Assembly: GCF_946998835.1 (NCBI RefSeq)
Contig: NZ_CAMQAZ010000013.1
Location: forward strand, 1 to 64,000
DNA: 64,000 nt
Origin: an uncultured Corynebacterium sp.
GTDB taxonomy: Bacteria; Actinomycetota; Actinomycetes; Mycobacteriales; Mycobacteriaceae
Direction: 5' to 3'
In this document: positions 8,451 to 17,800 of the stretch, piece after piece
Layout of the letters: each line of letters opens with the position of its first letter
Numbering within the stretch: position 1 is the stretch's first letter
The notes under the pieces: model-generated
The model's input: the letters and a program-made list of their open reading frames with translations, nothing else
What the model was told of the DNA's origin: nothing
The model's database searches: none
Position numbers and translations under genes: made by a program

Positions 8451-8475
8451 CCCAATGGGGAAAGCTCCCCACCTA
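8451..8475 (-). terminator. possible hairpin downstream of corA
   Basis: Two overlapping short inverted repeats, CCCCAATGGGG and GGGGAAAGCTCCCC, share the central GGGG and could form alternative hairpins. They lie between corA and the next gene on the same strand. No T-run follows. Confidence 0.3.
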
Positions 8476-8597
8476 CAGGAATTACCAGCGCAAAGCTAGC
8501 GAACTTCCCGGGGGAAACGCGTGCAACAAGCCACCGAGATAACCCAGCGGATGGGTCGCAATGGCCGTCGTAAAGCGATGCCTGCCGGAAGCTGAGG

Positions 8598-9821
8598 CTA
8601 CAGCCACTTGTTGCGGCGCAGGAGCCATACCAAAAACGCCACGATGGCGAACATGATGGCGAGGACGAAGAAGTACCCGTACTCCCAATGCAGTTCGGGC
8701 ATGCGGTCGAAGTTCATGCCGTAGATACCGGCCAGAGCGGTCGGGACGGCGAGAATAGCCGCGTACGCCGAGATGGTACGCATGTCCTGGTTCTGCTGCA
8801 GCTGGATCTTCACTGCGGCGGCGTCGATAAGGGCGGAGAGGCGTTCGTCAAGCCCGTTGACGAGGTCGGCGGCGACCAGCTGGTGGTCGAGAACGTCGGA
8901 GAGATAACGGCTGACATCCCTCGGCATGATGTCCTCACGTAGGTTCATCAGCGAGCGCAGCGCCGGTGTCAGCGGATCGATGGCATGGCGCATTTCCAGA
9001 ATCTCTCGCTTGAGGATGTAAATGTCCTCAATATCCGAATCCAGATTCGGCTCGAAGACTTCGTCTTCCATAATTTCCACGCGATCTTCCAGCTGCAACG
9101 CAATGCGCAGGTATGCGTCGACAAGGTTGTCCGTCAGCGCCCACAGCACGCCCGCCGGACCGTAGTCGATGGCGTCAGTGGTGTTTTCCACGCGCGCGCT
9201 GATGCGCTGCATATCCGAGCTCGGCATGCCCATACGGATGGTGATTACATACTCCGGGCCAATGACAATCATCAGCTGACCAGAGCGAATGATCTCATTT
9301 TCGTCGCCCGCGAGACCTTCCGGAGAGTAGTGAATCGAACGAATCACAAAAACCACGTGATCATCGTGAATCTCAATCTTTGGGCGCTGACGGTTGGTCA
9401 GTGCGTCCTCCACCGTCAGCTCGTCCAGGCCGTAGAGCTCGGCGATGGCATCCATCTGGGTTGCGTTGGGGCGCGACAACGACAGCCATGTGAAGCCCTC
9501 GCCAAAATTGCGCACCTCGGAAAGGCCGGAGAAGTGGTCGAAGGTGCCCGGCAGACGCTTTCCGCCGATGTAGACGCCGCAATCGCGCAGGGCATCTCTC
9601 ACCGCCATCGATTGCGTTTCTCCCGTGCTTGACGACGAACCGTTGGTGCGCGTCACCTTCGAGACAGCCGACTTTGCTGCGGATTTAGCCGCATTCGTCG
9701 CCCGAGCAGTCTTGCCGGGCTTTGTTGTAGCCGGTGGTGTTGAGCCTTTACTTGCAGAGCTAGTTCGCGGATTGCGAGCCTTCGCCGACGCGCTGTTCTT
9801 GCGGCTATTCTCTCCACCCAT
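8598..9821 (-). CDS. corA: CorA-family magnesium/cobalt transporter
   Basis: A CorA-type channel of 407 residues. It has a large cytoplasmic domain with long helices and two C-terminal membrane helices. The signature YGMNF closes the first helix near residue 370, and the chain ends with the basic RRNKWL typical of the family. By family knowledge it forms a pentamer for Mg2+ uptake. The ATG at 9821 is chosen because GAGG lies ten bases upstream and longer forms would overlap the divergent gene at 9859. This leaves about 70 Lys/Ala/Ser/Thr-rich residues before the conserved domain; a start near 9608 (MAVRDALRDCG) would remove this arm. Confidence 0.92.
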   Translation of the reverse strand: MGGENSRKNSASAKARNPRTSSASKGSTPPATTKPGKTARATNAAKSAAKSAVSKVTRTNGSSSSTGETQSMAVRDALRDCGVYIGGKRLPGTFDHFSGLSEVRNFGEGFTWLSLSRPNATQMDAIAELYGLDELTVEDALTNRQRPKIEIHDDHVVFVIRSIHYSPEGLAGDENEIIRSGQLMIVIGPEYVITIRMGMPSSDMQRISARVENTTDAIDYGPAGVLWALTDNLVDAYLRIALQLEDRVEIMEDEVFEPNLDSDIEDIYILKREILEMRHAIDPLTPALRSLMNLREDIMPRDVSRYLSDVLDHQLVAADLVNGLDERLSALIDAAAVKIQLQQNQDMRTISAYAAILAVPTALAGIYGMNFDRMPELHWEYGYFFVLAIMFAIVAFLVWLLRRNKWL

Positions 9822-9858
9822 TCCGGGAGACCTCACAATCCGTTGGTAGGTTACGCTG

Positions 9859-10620
9859 GTGTCGATGATTGATTTTAGACGTGCGAACGCCGGGTTCCAC
9901 TTTCGCATCGGCTCAATAGGTCGCAGGGGTGGATCCAAAGCTGCGGCGTGCACTTTTGTAGCCTTGGCGTTGAGCGCTGTGACAGCGGGGATTGGCCTCG
10001 TCGCATGTTCTGATTTGGATCCGCAGATGCCTGTTCCACCAGAACAGGAGGCAGTAGTAACTGTCGGAGCAGACCTCCGAAACCCCGAGCAAGCAGCTCT
10101 CGCACACCTTTATGCGCAAAGCTTTGAGAGGGTAGGGCGGCAGGCAGAGGTCGTCGGCATTCACGATGCTGACGACCGGTTGCGGGCTGTGCGCAATGAA
10201 GCGGTGCTGGTCTCTTTCGGGTGCACTGGTGAGCTGCTAGGTCTGAGTGATCCGGCGTCGGCGGCGTTGTTAGCTGAGGATTACGCGGAGGATTCCACCC
10301 CGGACAAGCAATTCAGTGGTGAGTGGCGTGACCGCGTTTATGATGCTTTCTCGCGCTCGCTACCGGGGCAAGTCATGGCCACCGACGCGGGTATGGCACA
10401 AGGGTGTGCTGGTGTTTCCGCTGAGAATCCAGGGGCGGGCTTGCCGCAATGGCTTGTGCCTTTCTACGTCAAGCCTGCGTTGGATCGGGACAACCGGGTC
10501 CGTGTACTCAACGAAATCGCCGGATCTCTGAGTACAGAGGATTTAAAGCTGATGACTCGAGCTGTAGCCAGCGGTGCTAACCCAGAGTTGGTGGCCCGGG
10601 AGTGGCTTGAAGGGCTGTAG
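9859..10620 (+). CDS. LpqZ-like lipoprotein (OpuAC-like substrate-binding fold)
   Basis: The protein has 253 residues. The N-terminus is long and basic, followed by a hydrophobic segment ending in the lipobox LVAC (Cys50), so it should be lipid-anchored outside the membrane. The mature part resembles the glycine-betaine-binding (OpuAC) fold of mycobacterial LpqZ, which lies in the same place between corA and kgd/odhA. No permease or ATPase gene accompanies it, so a transport role is uncertain. The GTG start follows TAGG by eight bases. It is divergent from corA. Confidence 0.75.
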   Translation: MSMIDFRRANAGFHFRIGSIGRRGGSKAAACTFVALALSAVTAGIGLVACSDLDPQMPVPPEQEAVVTVGADLRNPEQAALAHLYAQSFERVGRQAEVVGIHDADDRLRAVRNEAVLVSFGCTGELLGLSDPASAALLAEDYAEDSTPDKQFSGEWRDRVYDAFSRSLPGQVMATDAGMAQGCAGVSAENPGAGLPQWLVPFYVKPALDRDNRVRVLNEIAGSLSTEDLKLMTRAVASGANPELVAREWLEGL

Positions 10621-10719
10621 TCGGGTCTTGGATTGCTTTCCAGAGGACACGAAACAGACCCCCGAAGCCCCATATGTGCAGGCCAGATGAAGAAAAATGG
10701 CCTCATCCCCAAATATTAC

Positions 10720-10951
10720 GGGCTGCAAATGTGAATGCACACGTGAACGCGGGCTGCAAATGTGAAACTGTGTGAGTTTATAGCGCTTTCAGGCTATTTC
10801 TCGGGCCATTTGTGCTATAAGTGGGGTCACTAACTCGCATTGCCCCACCGCCGCTGACATAAAAGTAGTCAGTAACTCGCATTGAGGGCTAGGTAGCCAA
10901 AAGGTGTCCACCGGTCGACACGCTGAGCGGACACATTTTTGTCTATTAACC
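10720..10951 (+). repeat. dispersed intergenic repeat, copy B
   Basis: The copy has the full module order: two GGGCTGCAAATGTGAA units around a variable spacer, a segment that can pair its ends (TTATAGCG with TGCTATAA), two GTCA(C/G)TAACTCGCATTG units, and a tail with GACACGCTGAGCGGACACA, a T-run and CTATTAACC. It lies between convergent genes, just before the odhA terminator. There is no matching inverted end on its left side, unlike copy C. Confidence 0.85.
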
Positions 10952-10990
10952 TCTGTCTACTGTGCGACTGGCAATTGCCAGACAGAAAGT

Positions 10991-11022
10991 AAGGGGCTCC
11001 AACCGAGTGGTTGGAGCCCCTT
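10991..11022. terminator. strong terminator hairpin of odhA
   Basis: A perfect 14-bp stem, AAGGGGCTCCAACC with its complement, around the loop GAGT. On the minus strand the descending arm ends in TT. It lies about 80 bp after the odhA stop and may serve both convergent transcripts. Confidence 0.8.
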
Positions 11023-11101
11023 AACGTTGACACGCCAGCTGGTGAAAGCCAGCCGGTGAAGCGGAGCTTAAACTCGCGGCTTCACCGCGGCCTCGTGAGA
11101 C

Positions 11102-14100
11102 CTACTTGAGAGCCTCTTCCAGCAGAGCCTTCTCCTCAATCTGGTGGACCTTGGCCACACCAGTTGCGGTGGAGGACTGAGCACGGCGGGAAACGCGGGT
11201 CAGCTTCGGCATATCCGGCAGAACCTCTGGGAGGTTCAGTGCCAGGAACGGCCATGGACCCTGGTTTGCCGGCTCGTCCTGGACCCAGCGGACTTCCTCG
11301 AGGTCCGGGTAGGACTCGAACAGGTCGCGGAGGCGGTTGTGCGGCAGCGGGTGCAGCATCTCCAGGCGAGCAATAGCGATGTCGTCGCGCTTGTCTTTCT
11401 TGCGCTTCTTCTCCAGCTCCCAGTAGACCTTGCCCGAGCACAGCAGCAGGGTCTTGATGCCGGACTTGTCCTTGGAGGCGAAGTTCGGATCATCGATGAC
11501 CGAGCGGAACTTGTTCGGGTTGGTAAAGTCCTCGACGGAGGAGACTGCCATCTTGTTGCGCAGCATCGACTTCGGCGAGAACACAACCAGTGGGCGGTGC
11601 AGGTCCGAGAGTACGTGGCGACGCAGCAGGTGGAAGTAGTTAGCCGGCTCGGACGGCTGAGCAACGGTGTAGGAACCCTCGGCTGCCAGCTGCAGGAAGC
11701 GCTCGATGCGTGCCGAAGAGTGGTCCGGGCCCATGCCCTCGTAGCCGTGCGGCAGCAGCAGAATCAGCTTGGAGGTCTGACCCCACTTAGCCTCACCGGA
11801 GGAGACGTACTGGTCAATGGTGGTCTGAGCACCGTTGGCGAAGTCACCGAACTGTGCCTCCCAGAACACGGCTGCGTCCGGGTTACCCAGGGTGTAGCCG
11901 TACTCGAAGCCCATGCCTGCGTACTCGGTCAGTGCCGAGTTGTAGATCATGAAGCGGCCGCCGTTCTTGGACTTACCGTAGGCGTCAATCGGGTTGTATT
12001 CCGAACCGTCCTCGGCGTCAATCAGAACTGCGTGGCGAGAGGTGAAGGTACCGCGGCGGACATCCTCACCTGCGAAGCGAACGTCGATGCCAGCACCGGT
12101 GAAGGAGCCGATTGCCAGCAGCTCGGCCATACCCCAGTCGATGCCGCCTTCCTGCGTCATCTGGGCGCGCTTCTTAGCGACCGGCGCAACACGCGGGTGA
12201 ATCTTGAAGCCCTCTGGGAGGTTGACGTAAGACTGACCAATCTCGACAATCTCAGCCTTGTCGATGCCGGTCTTCAGACCGTGCGGCAGCGGCTGGGAGC
12301 CTGCAATACCGGACTGGTCGCCCGGCTTTGCGTCCTGAGCTGCGCGGACCTCGTTGAAGACCGCTTCCATCTGATCGTGGAAGTCTCGGCGAACTGCCTC
12401 GTACTCTTCCTCGGAGATGTCACCGCGACCGATGAGGTCCTCGGTGTACTGAGCGCGAACGCTTTCCTTGTCGTCGATAATCTTGTACATCAACGGCTGG
12501 GTCATGGACGGGTCGTCGGCCTCGTTATGGCCGCGCTTGCGGTAGCAGACCAGGTCGATGAAGACGTCCTTGCCGTAGCGGTTACGGTACTCAACAGCCA
12601 GCTGACCAACCCAGACAACAGCCTCCGGGTCGTCACCGTTGACGTGGAAGACCGGGCAGCCGTATGCCTTGGCAATGTCGGTTGCGTAGTAGGAGGAACG
12701 TCCGGAATCCGGCGAGGTGGTGAAGCCAATCTGGTTATTCACCACGATGTGGACGGTACCGCCGACCTTGTAGCCACGCAGGGACATCAGGTTCAGGGTC
12801 TCCTGGACAATGCCCAGGCCAGCGAAGGATGCGTCGCCGTGCAGCAGCAGCGGCATGACGGAGTAGCCCTCTTCGCCCTTGTTGATCTGGTCCTGGCGTG
12901 CACGAGCAAGACCCTCAACGACTGGGTTGACGGCCTCAAGGTGGGACGGGTTTGCCGTCAAGGTGACGTCAATCTCGCCCTCGCCGAACATCTGGATGTG
13001 ACGGCCAGTAGTACCCAGGTGGTACTTGACGTCGCCGGAACCGCCGACCTGTGCTGGGTCGATGTTGCCTTCGAACTCGGTGAAGATCTGGCGCAGCGGC
13101 TTGCCGACGATGTTTGCGAGCACATTCAGTCGACCGCGGTGTGGCATACCGATGACGACCTCATCCAGGTCAGCACCAGCAGCGGTATCGATAGCAGAGT
13201 CCATCAGCGGAATCAGCGACTCTGCGCCCTCAAGGGAGAAGCGCTTCTGGCCGACGTACTTCGTCTGCAGGAAGTTCTCGAATGCCTCAGCAGCATTGAG
13301 CTTCTGCAGGATGTACTTCTGCTCAGCGTGGGACGGCTTCGGCTGACCGCCCTCAAGGCGCTCTTCCAGCCACTCGCGCTCTTCGCGGTCGAGAATGTGA
13401 GTGTACTCGGAGCCGACCTTGAGGCAGTATGCGTTGCGCAGGCGCGAGAGAACCTCACGCAGCGTCATGGTCTCCTTGCCGCCGAAACCACCGACGTTGA
13501 AGGTACGGTCCAGATCCCACAGGGTCAGGCCGTGTTCCTCGATATCGAGGTCAGCGTGGTTCGGAGCGGTAGTATTCGGCTGGTCATAACGCAGCGGGTC
13601 GATGTCAGCCAGCAGGTGCCCGCGGGAGCGGTAGGCCTCAATCAGACGCATAACGCGGGTGTTCTTGTCGACACCCGTGTTTGGCAGGTCCTGTGCCCAA
13701 CGAATCGGGGTATACGGGACGTGCATGGTCTCGAAGATGTGGTCCCAGAACTTGTCGTCGACAAGCAGGTTGCTCATCGTACGCAGGAACTCACCGGACT
13801 CTGCGCCCTGGATAATGCGGTGATCGTAGGTAGAGGTGATGGTCACCAGCTTGCCGATGCCCATCTCTGCCAGACGGTCAGTGGAAGCACCGGCGAACTC
13901 AGCCGGGTAATCCATGGAGCCGACACCGATAATCGCGCCCTGGCCCTTGGTCAGACGCGGGACAGAGTGACGGGTACCGATGCCGCCCGGGTTGGTCAGG
14001 GAAATCGTGACACCCTGGAAGTCCTTACCGGTCAGCTTGCCGTGGCGTGCACGAACGACGATGTCCTCGTAGGCATCGACGAACTGCTTGAAGGTCAGGG

Positions 14101-14770
14101 TCTCACACTCGCGGATTGCGGCAACGACGAGCGAACGAGAGCCGTCCTTAGCCGGCATATCAATAGCCAGGCCGAGGTTAATGTGCTCCGGAGTAACCAG
14201 AACCGGCTTGCCGTCAACAACCTTGTAGTTGTTGTTCATATCCGGGTGAAGCATGACAGCCTTCACCATGGCGTAGCCAATGATGTGGGTGAAGGAAATC
14301 TTGCCACCGCGGGCGCGAGCCAGATGATTGTTAACCAGGGTGCGGTTTTCAAACATCAGACGTGCCGGCATATCGCGGACCGACGTAGCAGTCGGCATCT
14401 CCAGGGAGACATCCATGTTCTTGGCGATAGCCCGTGCGACGCCCTTTAGAGGTTCCTCGCCGGATTCAACAGCGGAAACCTTGGCTGCTGCATCCATTGG
14501 GGACTTCTTTGGCTTCGGCGACATCGGCTTGCTCGGGGTCTTAGTTGGTTCGAGCCCCTTGGACTCACGACGTCCGGTTGCCTTAGCCTCCACCTTCGTG
14601 GCTGCTGCGGGCTTTGCCATATCGGAAAGTTCCTCGCCCTTTCGGGACGGGGTGTGGGTTGCGAAGAATTCGCGCCATTCCTGACCCACTGACTGTGGAT
14701 CCTTCTGGAATTGCTGGTACATCTCGTCGACCAGCCATTCGTTCTGGCCGAAGCTCATGTCGCTGCTCAC
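11102..14770 (-). CDS. odhA: 2-oxoglutarate dehydrogenase, fused E2o-E1o subunit (OdhA/Kgd)
   Basis: At 1222 residues this matches the actinobacterial OdhA/Kgd fusion. A short E1 N-terminal helix (GQNEWLVDEMYQQFQ) and a linker rich in Lys, Pro and Ala are followed by an E2 acyltransferase domain (about 105-345, ending in YDHRIIQGAESG). A thiamine-diphosphate-dependent E1 core fills the rest (GDASFAGLGIVQETLNL near 645). No lipoyl domain is present, which is normal for this family; lipoyl groups are borrowed from the pyruvate dehydrogenase E2. The enzyme commits carbon to the oxidative TCA branch. The GTG start has AGAGG upstream; an ATG four codons later is possible. Confidence 0.97.
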   Translation of the reverse strand: MSSDMSFGQNEWLVDEMYQQFQKDPQSVGQEWREFFATHTPSRKGEELSDMAKPAAATKVEAKATGRRESKGLEPTKTPSKPMSPKPKKSPMDAAAKVSAVESGEEPLKGVARAIAKNMDVSLEMPTATSVRDMPARLMFENRTLVNNHLARARGGKISFTHIIGYAMVKAVMLHPDMNNNYKVVDGKPVLVTPEHINLGLAIDMPAKDGSRSLVVAAIRECETLTFKQFVDAYEDIVVRARHGKLTGKDFQGVTISLTNPGGIGTRHSVPRLTKGQGAIIGVGSMDYPAEFAGASTDRLAEMGIGKLVTITSTYDHRIIQGAESGEFLRTMSNLLVDDKFWDHIFETMHVPYTPIRWAQDLPNTGVDKNTRVMRLIEAYRSRGHLLADIDPLRYDQPNTTAPNHADLDIEEHGLTLWDLDRTFNVGGFGGKETMTLREVLSRLRNAYCLKVGSEYTHILDREEREWLEERLEGGQPKPSHAEQKYILQKLNAAEAFENFLQTKYVGQKRFSLEGAESLIPLMDSAIDTAAGADLDEVVIGMPHRGRLNVLANIVGKPLRQIFTEFEGNIDPAQVGGSGDVKYHLGTTGRHIQMFGEGEIDVTLTANPSHLEAVNPVVEGLARARQDQINKGEEGYSVMPLLLHGDASFAGLGIVQETLNLMSLRGYKVGGTVHIVVNNQIGFTTSPDSGRSSYYATDIAKAYGCPVFHVNGDDPEAVVWVGQLAVEYRNRYGKDVFIDLVCYRKRGHNEADDPSMTQPLMYKIIDDKESVRAQYTEDLIGRGDISEEEYEAVRRDFHDQMEAVFNEVRAAQDAKPGDQSGIAGSQPLPHGLKTGIDKAEIVEIGQSYVNLPEGFKIHPRVAPVAKKRAQMTQEGGIDWGMAELLAIGSFTGAGIDVRFAGEDVRRGTFTSRHAVLIDAEDGSEYNPIDAYGKSKNGGRFMIYNSALTEYAGMGFEYGYTLGNPDAAVFWEAQFGDFANGAQTTIDQYVSSGEAKWGQTSKLILLLPHGYEGMGPDHSSARIERFLQLAAEGSYTVAQPSEPANYFHLLRRHVLSDLHRPLVVFSPKSMLRNKMAVSSVEDFTNPNKFRSVIDDPNFASKDKSGIKTLLLCSGKVYWELEKKRKKDKRDDIAIARLEMLHPLPHNRLRDLFESYPDLEEVRWVQDEPANQGPWPFLALNLPEVLPDMPKLTRVSRRAQSSTATGVAKVHQIEEKALLEEALK

Positions 14771-14873
14771 GGCAGGTACTCGCCTCTTTTCGTCTTAGTT
14801 TTACTAACTCACGTTTATTCTAATGAGCGCAAGCTTCAAAGTGTCATTCAAGGATAACGAAAATTCTGAATTA

Positions 14874-17800
14874 CTACACCGTCGCGCTCCCCATATGGTA
14901 CTTGCTCCAGAGCTCAGAGTACGGGCCACCCGCCGCGAGGAGTTCGTCATGGGAGCCGTCCTCGACAATACGCCCGTGGTCCAGCACCAAAATTCGGTTG
15001 GCTCGCGCAGCTGTTGCCAAGCGGTGTGCCACAATAATTGCCGAGCGTTGACGTGAAGCGCGGTCAGTGGCCTCAAGGATCGCCGATTCTGTTGCAGGGT
15101 CCAAGGTCGCGGTGGCTTCGTCGAGAAGCAGCAGTTCAGGGCGCATCATTTCGGCACGAGCGAGAGCGATGAGCTGACGCTGGCCGGAGGAGAGTCCGCG
15201 GCCGTCGGGGCCAACGGGGTGGTGGAAACCACCGGGCAGGCTAGCAATGGTGCTGAGGGCACCGACGTTCTTCGCGGCCTGCTGAATTTCAGCATGACTG
15301 CTGTTCGGTAAACCATAGGAAATATTTGTTGCTACTGTCCCCGAAAACAGGTGTGATTCTTGGGGGACGTAGCCGAGGGTGCGTCGCCAATCATTAAGAG
15401 GGAAGTCGCGAATGTCGGTCTCGGAGGCGCGCACCACACCGTTGACCGGGTCGTAGAAGCGGGCGAACAACTTAATGATTGTCGATTTCCCAGCACCGGT
15501 GGATCCGACGATTGCGACCGTTTCGCCGGCCGTAATATGCAGATCGAGGGCATCGAGAACCTGCGGGCGTTCGTGGTCGGAGTCAACGACCGGGTAGGAG
15601 AATGTCACCTTGTCCAAGCGAAGGTCGCCAGCAGCTGCGCGGGAAGCGCCGTCGGCTGTGCCGTGATCTGGCATGGGATCGGTCTGTAAAAGGTCACTAA
15701 TGCGGTTGAGCCCGACCTTGGCTTGCTGATAGCCGTCGAAAACCTGGGACAGCTGCTGAATTGGGCCAAAGAGCATGCCCAGGTACAGAGTGAAAGCCAC
15801 GAGGACACCGGCGGTCGTTGTCCCCGCTGCAACTTGTTGGGCACCGACTGCCAGGACGGCGGCCGTAGCCAGCTCGGAGATGAAGTTGATGCCGGGGAAG
15901 AACAGGGCTACGGCCATCTGTGCCTGCTGACGAATAGCGCGGTATTTATTGGACTCCTCGGCGAAGGAAGATTCGATATCGGCGACGCGGTGGTACATCC
16001 GAATTTCGCGCAGCCCACCAATGGTCTCTTGGAAGTCAGCGTTAACCAGGGAAAGCTGCTCGCGTGCGGCTTTGTAGAGGCGCGATGAGATGCGGCGGAA
16101 AACCAGAGTGGCCACCACGATAATAGGAAGCGTCGCCAGCGCCACCGCAGCGAGAGACAGCTGGGTAGCAAGCAATAGGCCCGAGACACCGAGCAGAGTA
16201 AACGTGGCTATCGCGCCCTGCGCCAATCCGGTTTGAAGGAACGAGGAAAGAGCGTCGATGTCGGTTGTCATCCTGGTCATGATGGCGCCCGAGCGATTGG
16301 CTTCGAAATAATTAATGCCAAGTGATTGTAGGTGGCGGTAGCAGCGCACACGCAGGGCATAGAGCAGCCGCTCACCGGTGCGCGCTGTAACTACAGCGTT
16401 TGTTGCGACGGCAATCCAACTGATGAGGACTGTGGCCAAACCACCGGCGGCGCAGGCCCAAAGCACGGCCTCGTTACGCTCACTGATCCCGTGGTCAATG
16501 GCGTAGCGTACGAGCATGGGGAACGCCAGATCAGCGATGGCAATCAGCGCGAGCAGAGCAATGACACTTATAAATAGGCCACGGACGTAAGAGAGCAGTC
16601 TGCGTAGCGAAAACGGTTCGGAGTTGTCGAGCGCTGCAGCTGGTACACGTGGCGTTTCCGTGGCGGGTGGAAGGTTGCGTACCCGCTCGAGAAGCTCGGG
16701 CGTTGCAGGAGCGTTGGCAAGAGCCGCGCCCATGCCACCGCCACCGCGACCGCGGCCACCGCCGCCCGGACCGCCAGGACCACCAGAGCCACCGGGGCCA
16801 CCGGGGCGGCCAGCAGCTCCACTAGTGCGACCGCTCATCTGCGAGGTGCCGCCTCCGGGACGTCGAGAAGCAGTGCCAGAAGCGGGGGAGATAGCCGCCA
16901 GTACGGCTTCATCGGGCCAGAGTTCTTCGGGGCTGGGGTCCTCACTGTCGATGGGGTCGAGGACGAGGTTCTCAATCTCTGGGTAGGCGCTCCGGTCGAT
17001 ATCCATCAGTTCGGTAAAGCGCGGATGAGAAGCAATCAGTTCGGCTTTGGTGCCAATGCCGGTGATAGTGCCGTTTTCGAAAATCGCGACGTGGTCCGCT
17101 TGCTCTAGGGTGGAAGAGCGATGTGCCACGATGACGATGGTTGTATCCGCCAGCTGAGAAGTCAGCGCGTTGAAAATCTCCAACTCTGTTGCGGCATCGA
17201 TTGCTGAGGTCGCGTCGTCGAGAACTAAGATTCGCGGACGGGCGAGAAATGCCCGCGCCAATGCCACTCGCTGAGCTTGCCCGCCGGAGAGATTATGCCC
17301 GCGCTCACCAATTGCGGTGTCCCAACCCTGTGGCAGGTCGTCGACGAAGTTAACCTGGGCGGCCGTCGCTGCGGCGACGATTTCCTCTTGGGAGGCATCG
17401 GGGTTGGCGAAGGCGATGTTTTCACGCAACGTACCTGCAAATAGATAAGGAGTATCCGGCACGACAGTAATAGCGTCATACACATCGCTGGAGAGGATTC
17501 GCGCGGTGTCAGTGGAAATGCCATGACTGGGCGCATCGATGGTGATGGTTCCTGAATCCGGCAGGTAGTGGCGTCCGAGCAACTCCGTGGCGATAGTCTT
17601 GCCAGAGCCCGGCGGGCCAATCAACGCCAAGGTTGCCCCCGGGGCGACGGAGAAAGAGGCATCGTCGATAAGCGTGCGTCCGCCGCGAGTGTGGGTGACA
17701 TGGTGAAAGCTGATGCCCACGGGGCCGTCGGGGAGGGCAAGCGGGTCGGTGGGCTCGTGATTGTCGGGACGGGTGTCGATGACATCGGAGATGCGGTCGA

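Noticed and set aside
11144..14449. Long open frame on the plus strand opposite odhA (1101 codons)
   Set aside because: It is the antisense of a well-supported gene. Its Val/Leu/Asp/Gly-rich composition arises from the host's codon bias, and it has no ribosome site or family motif.
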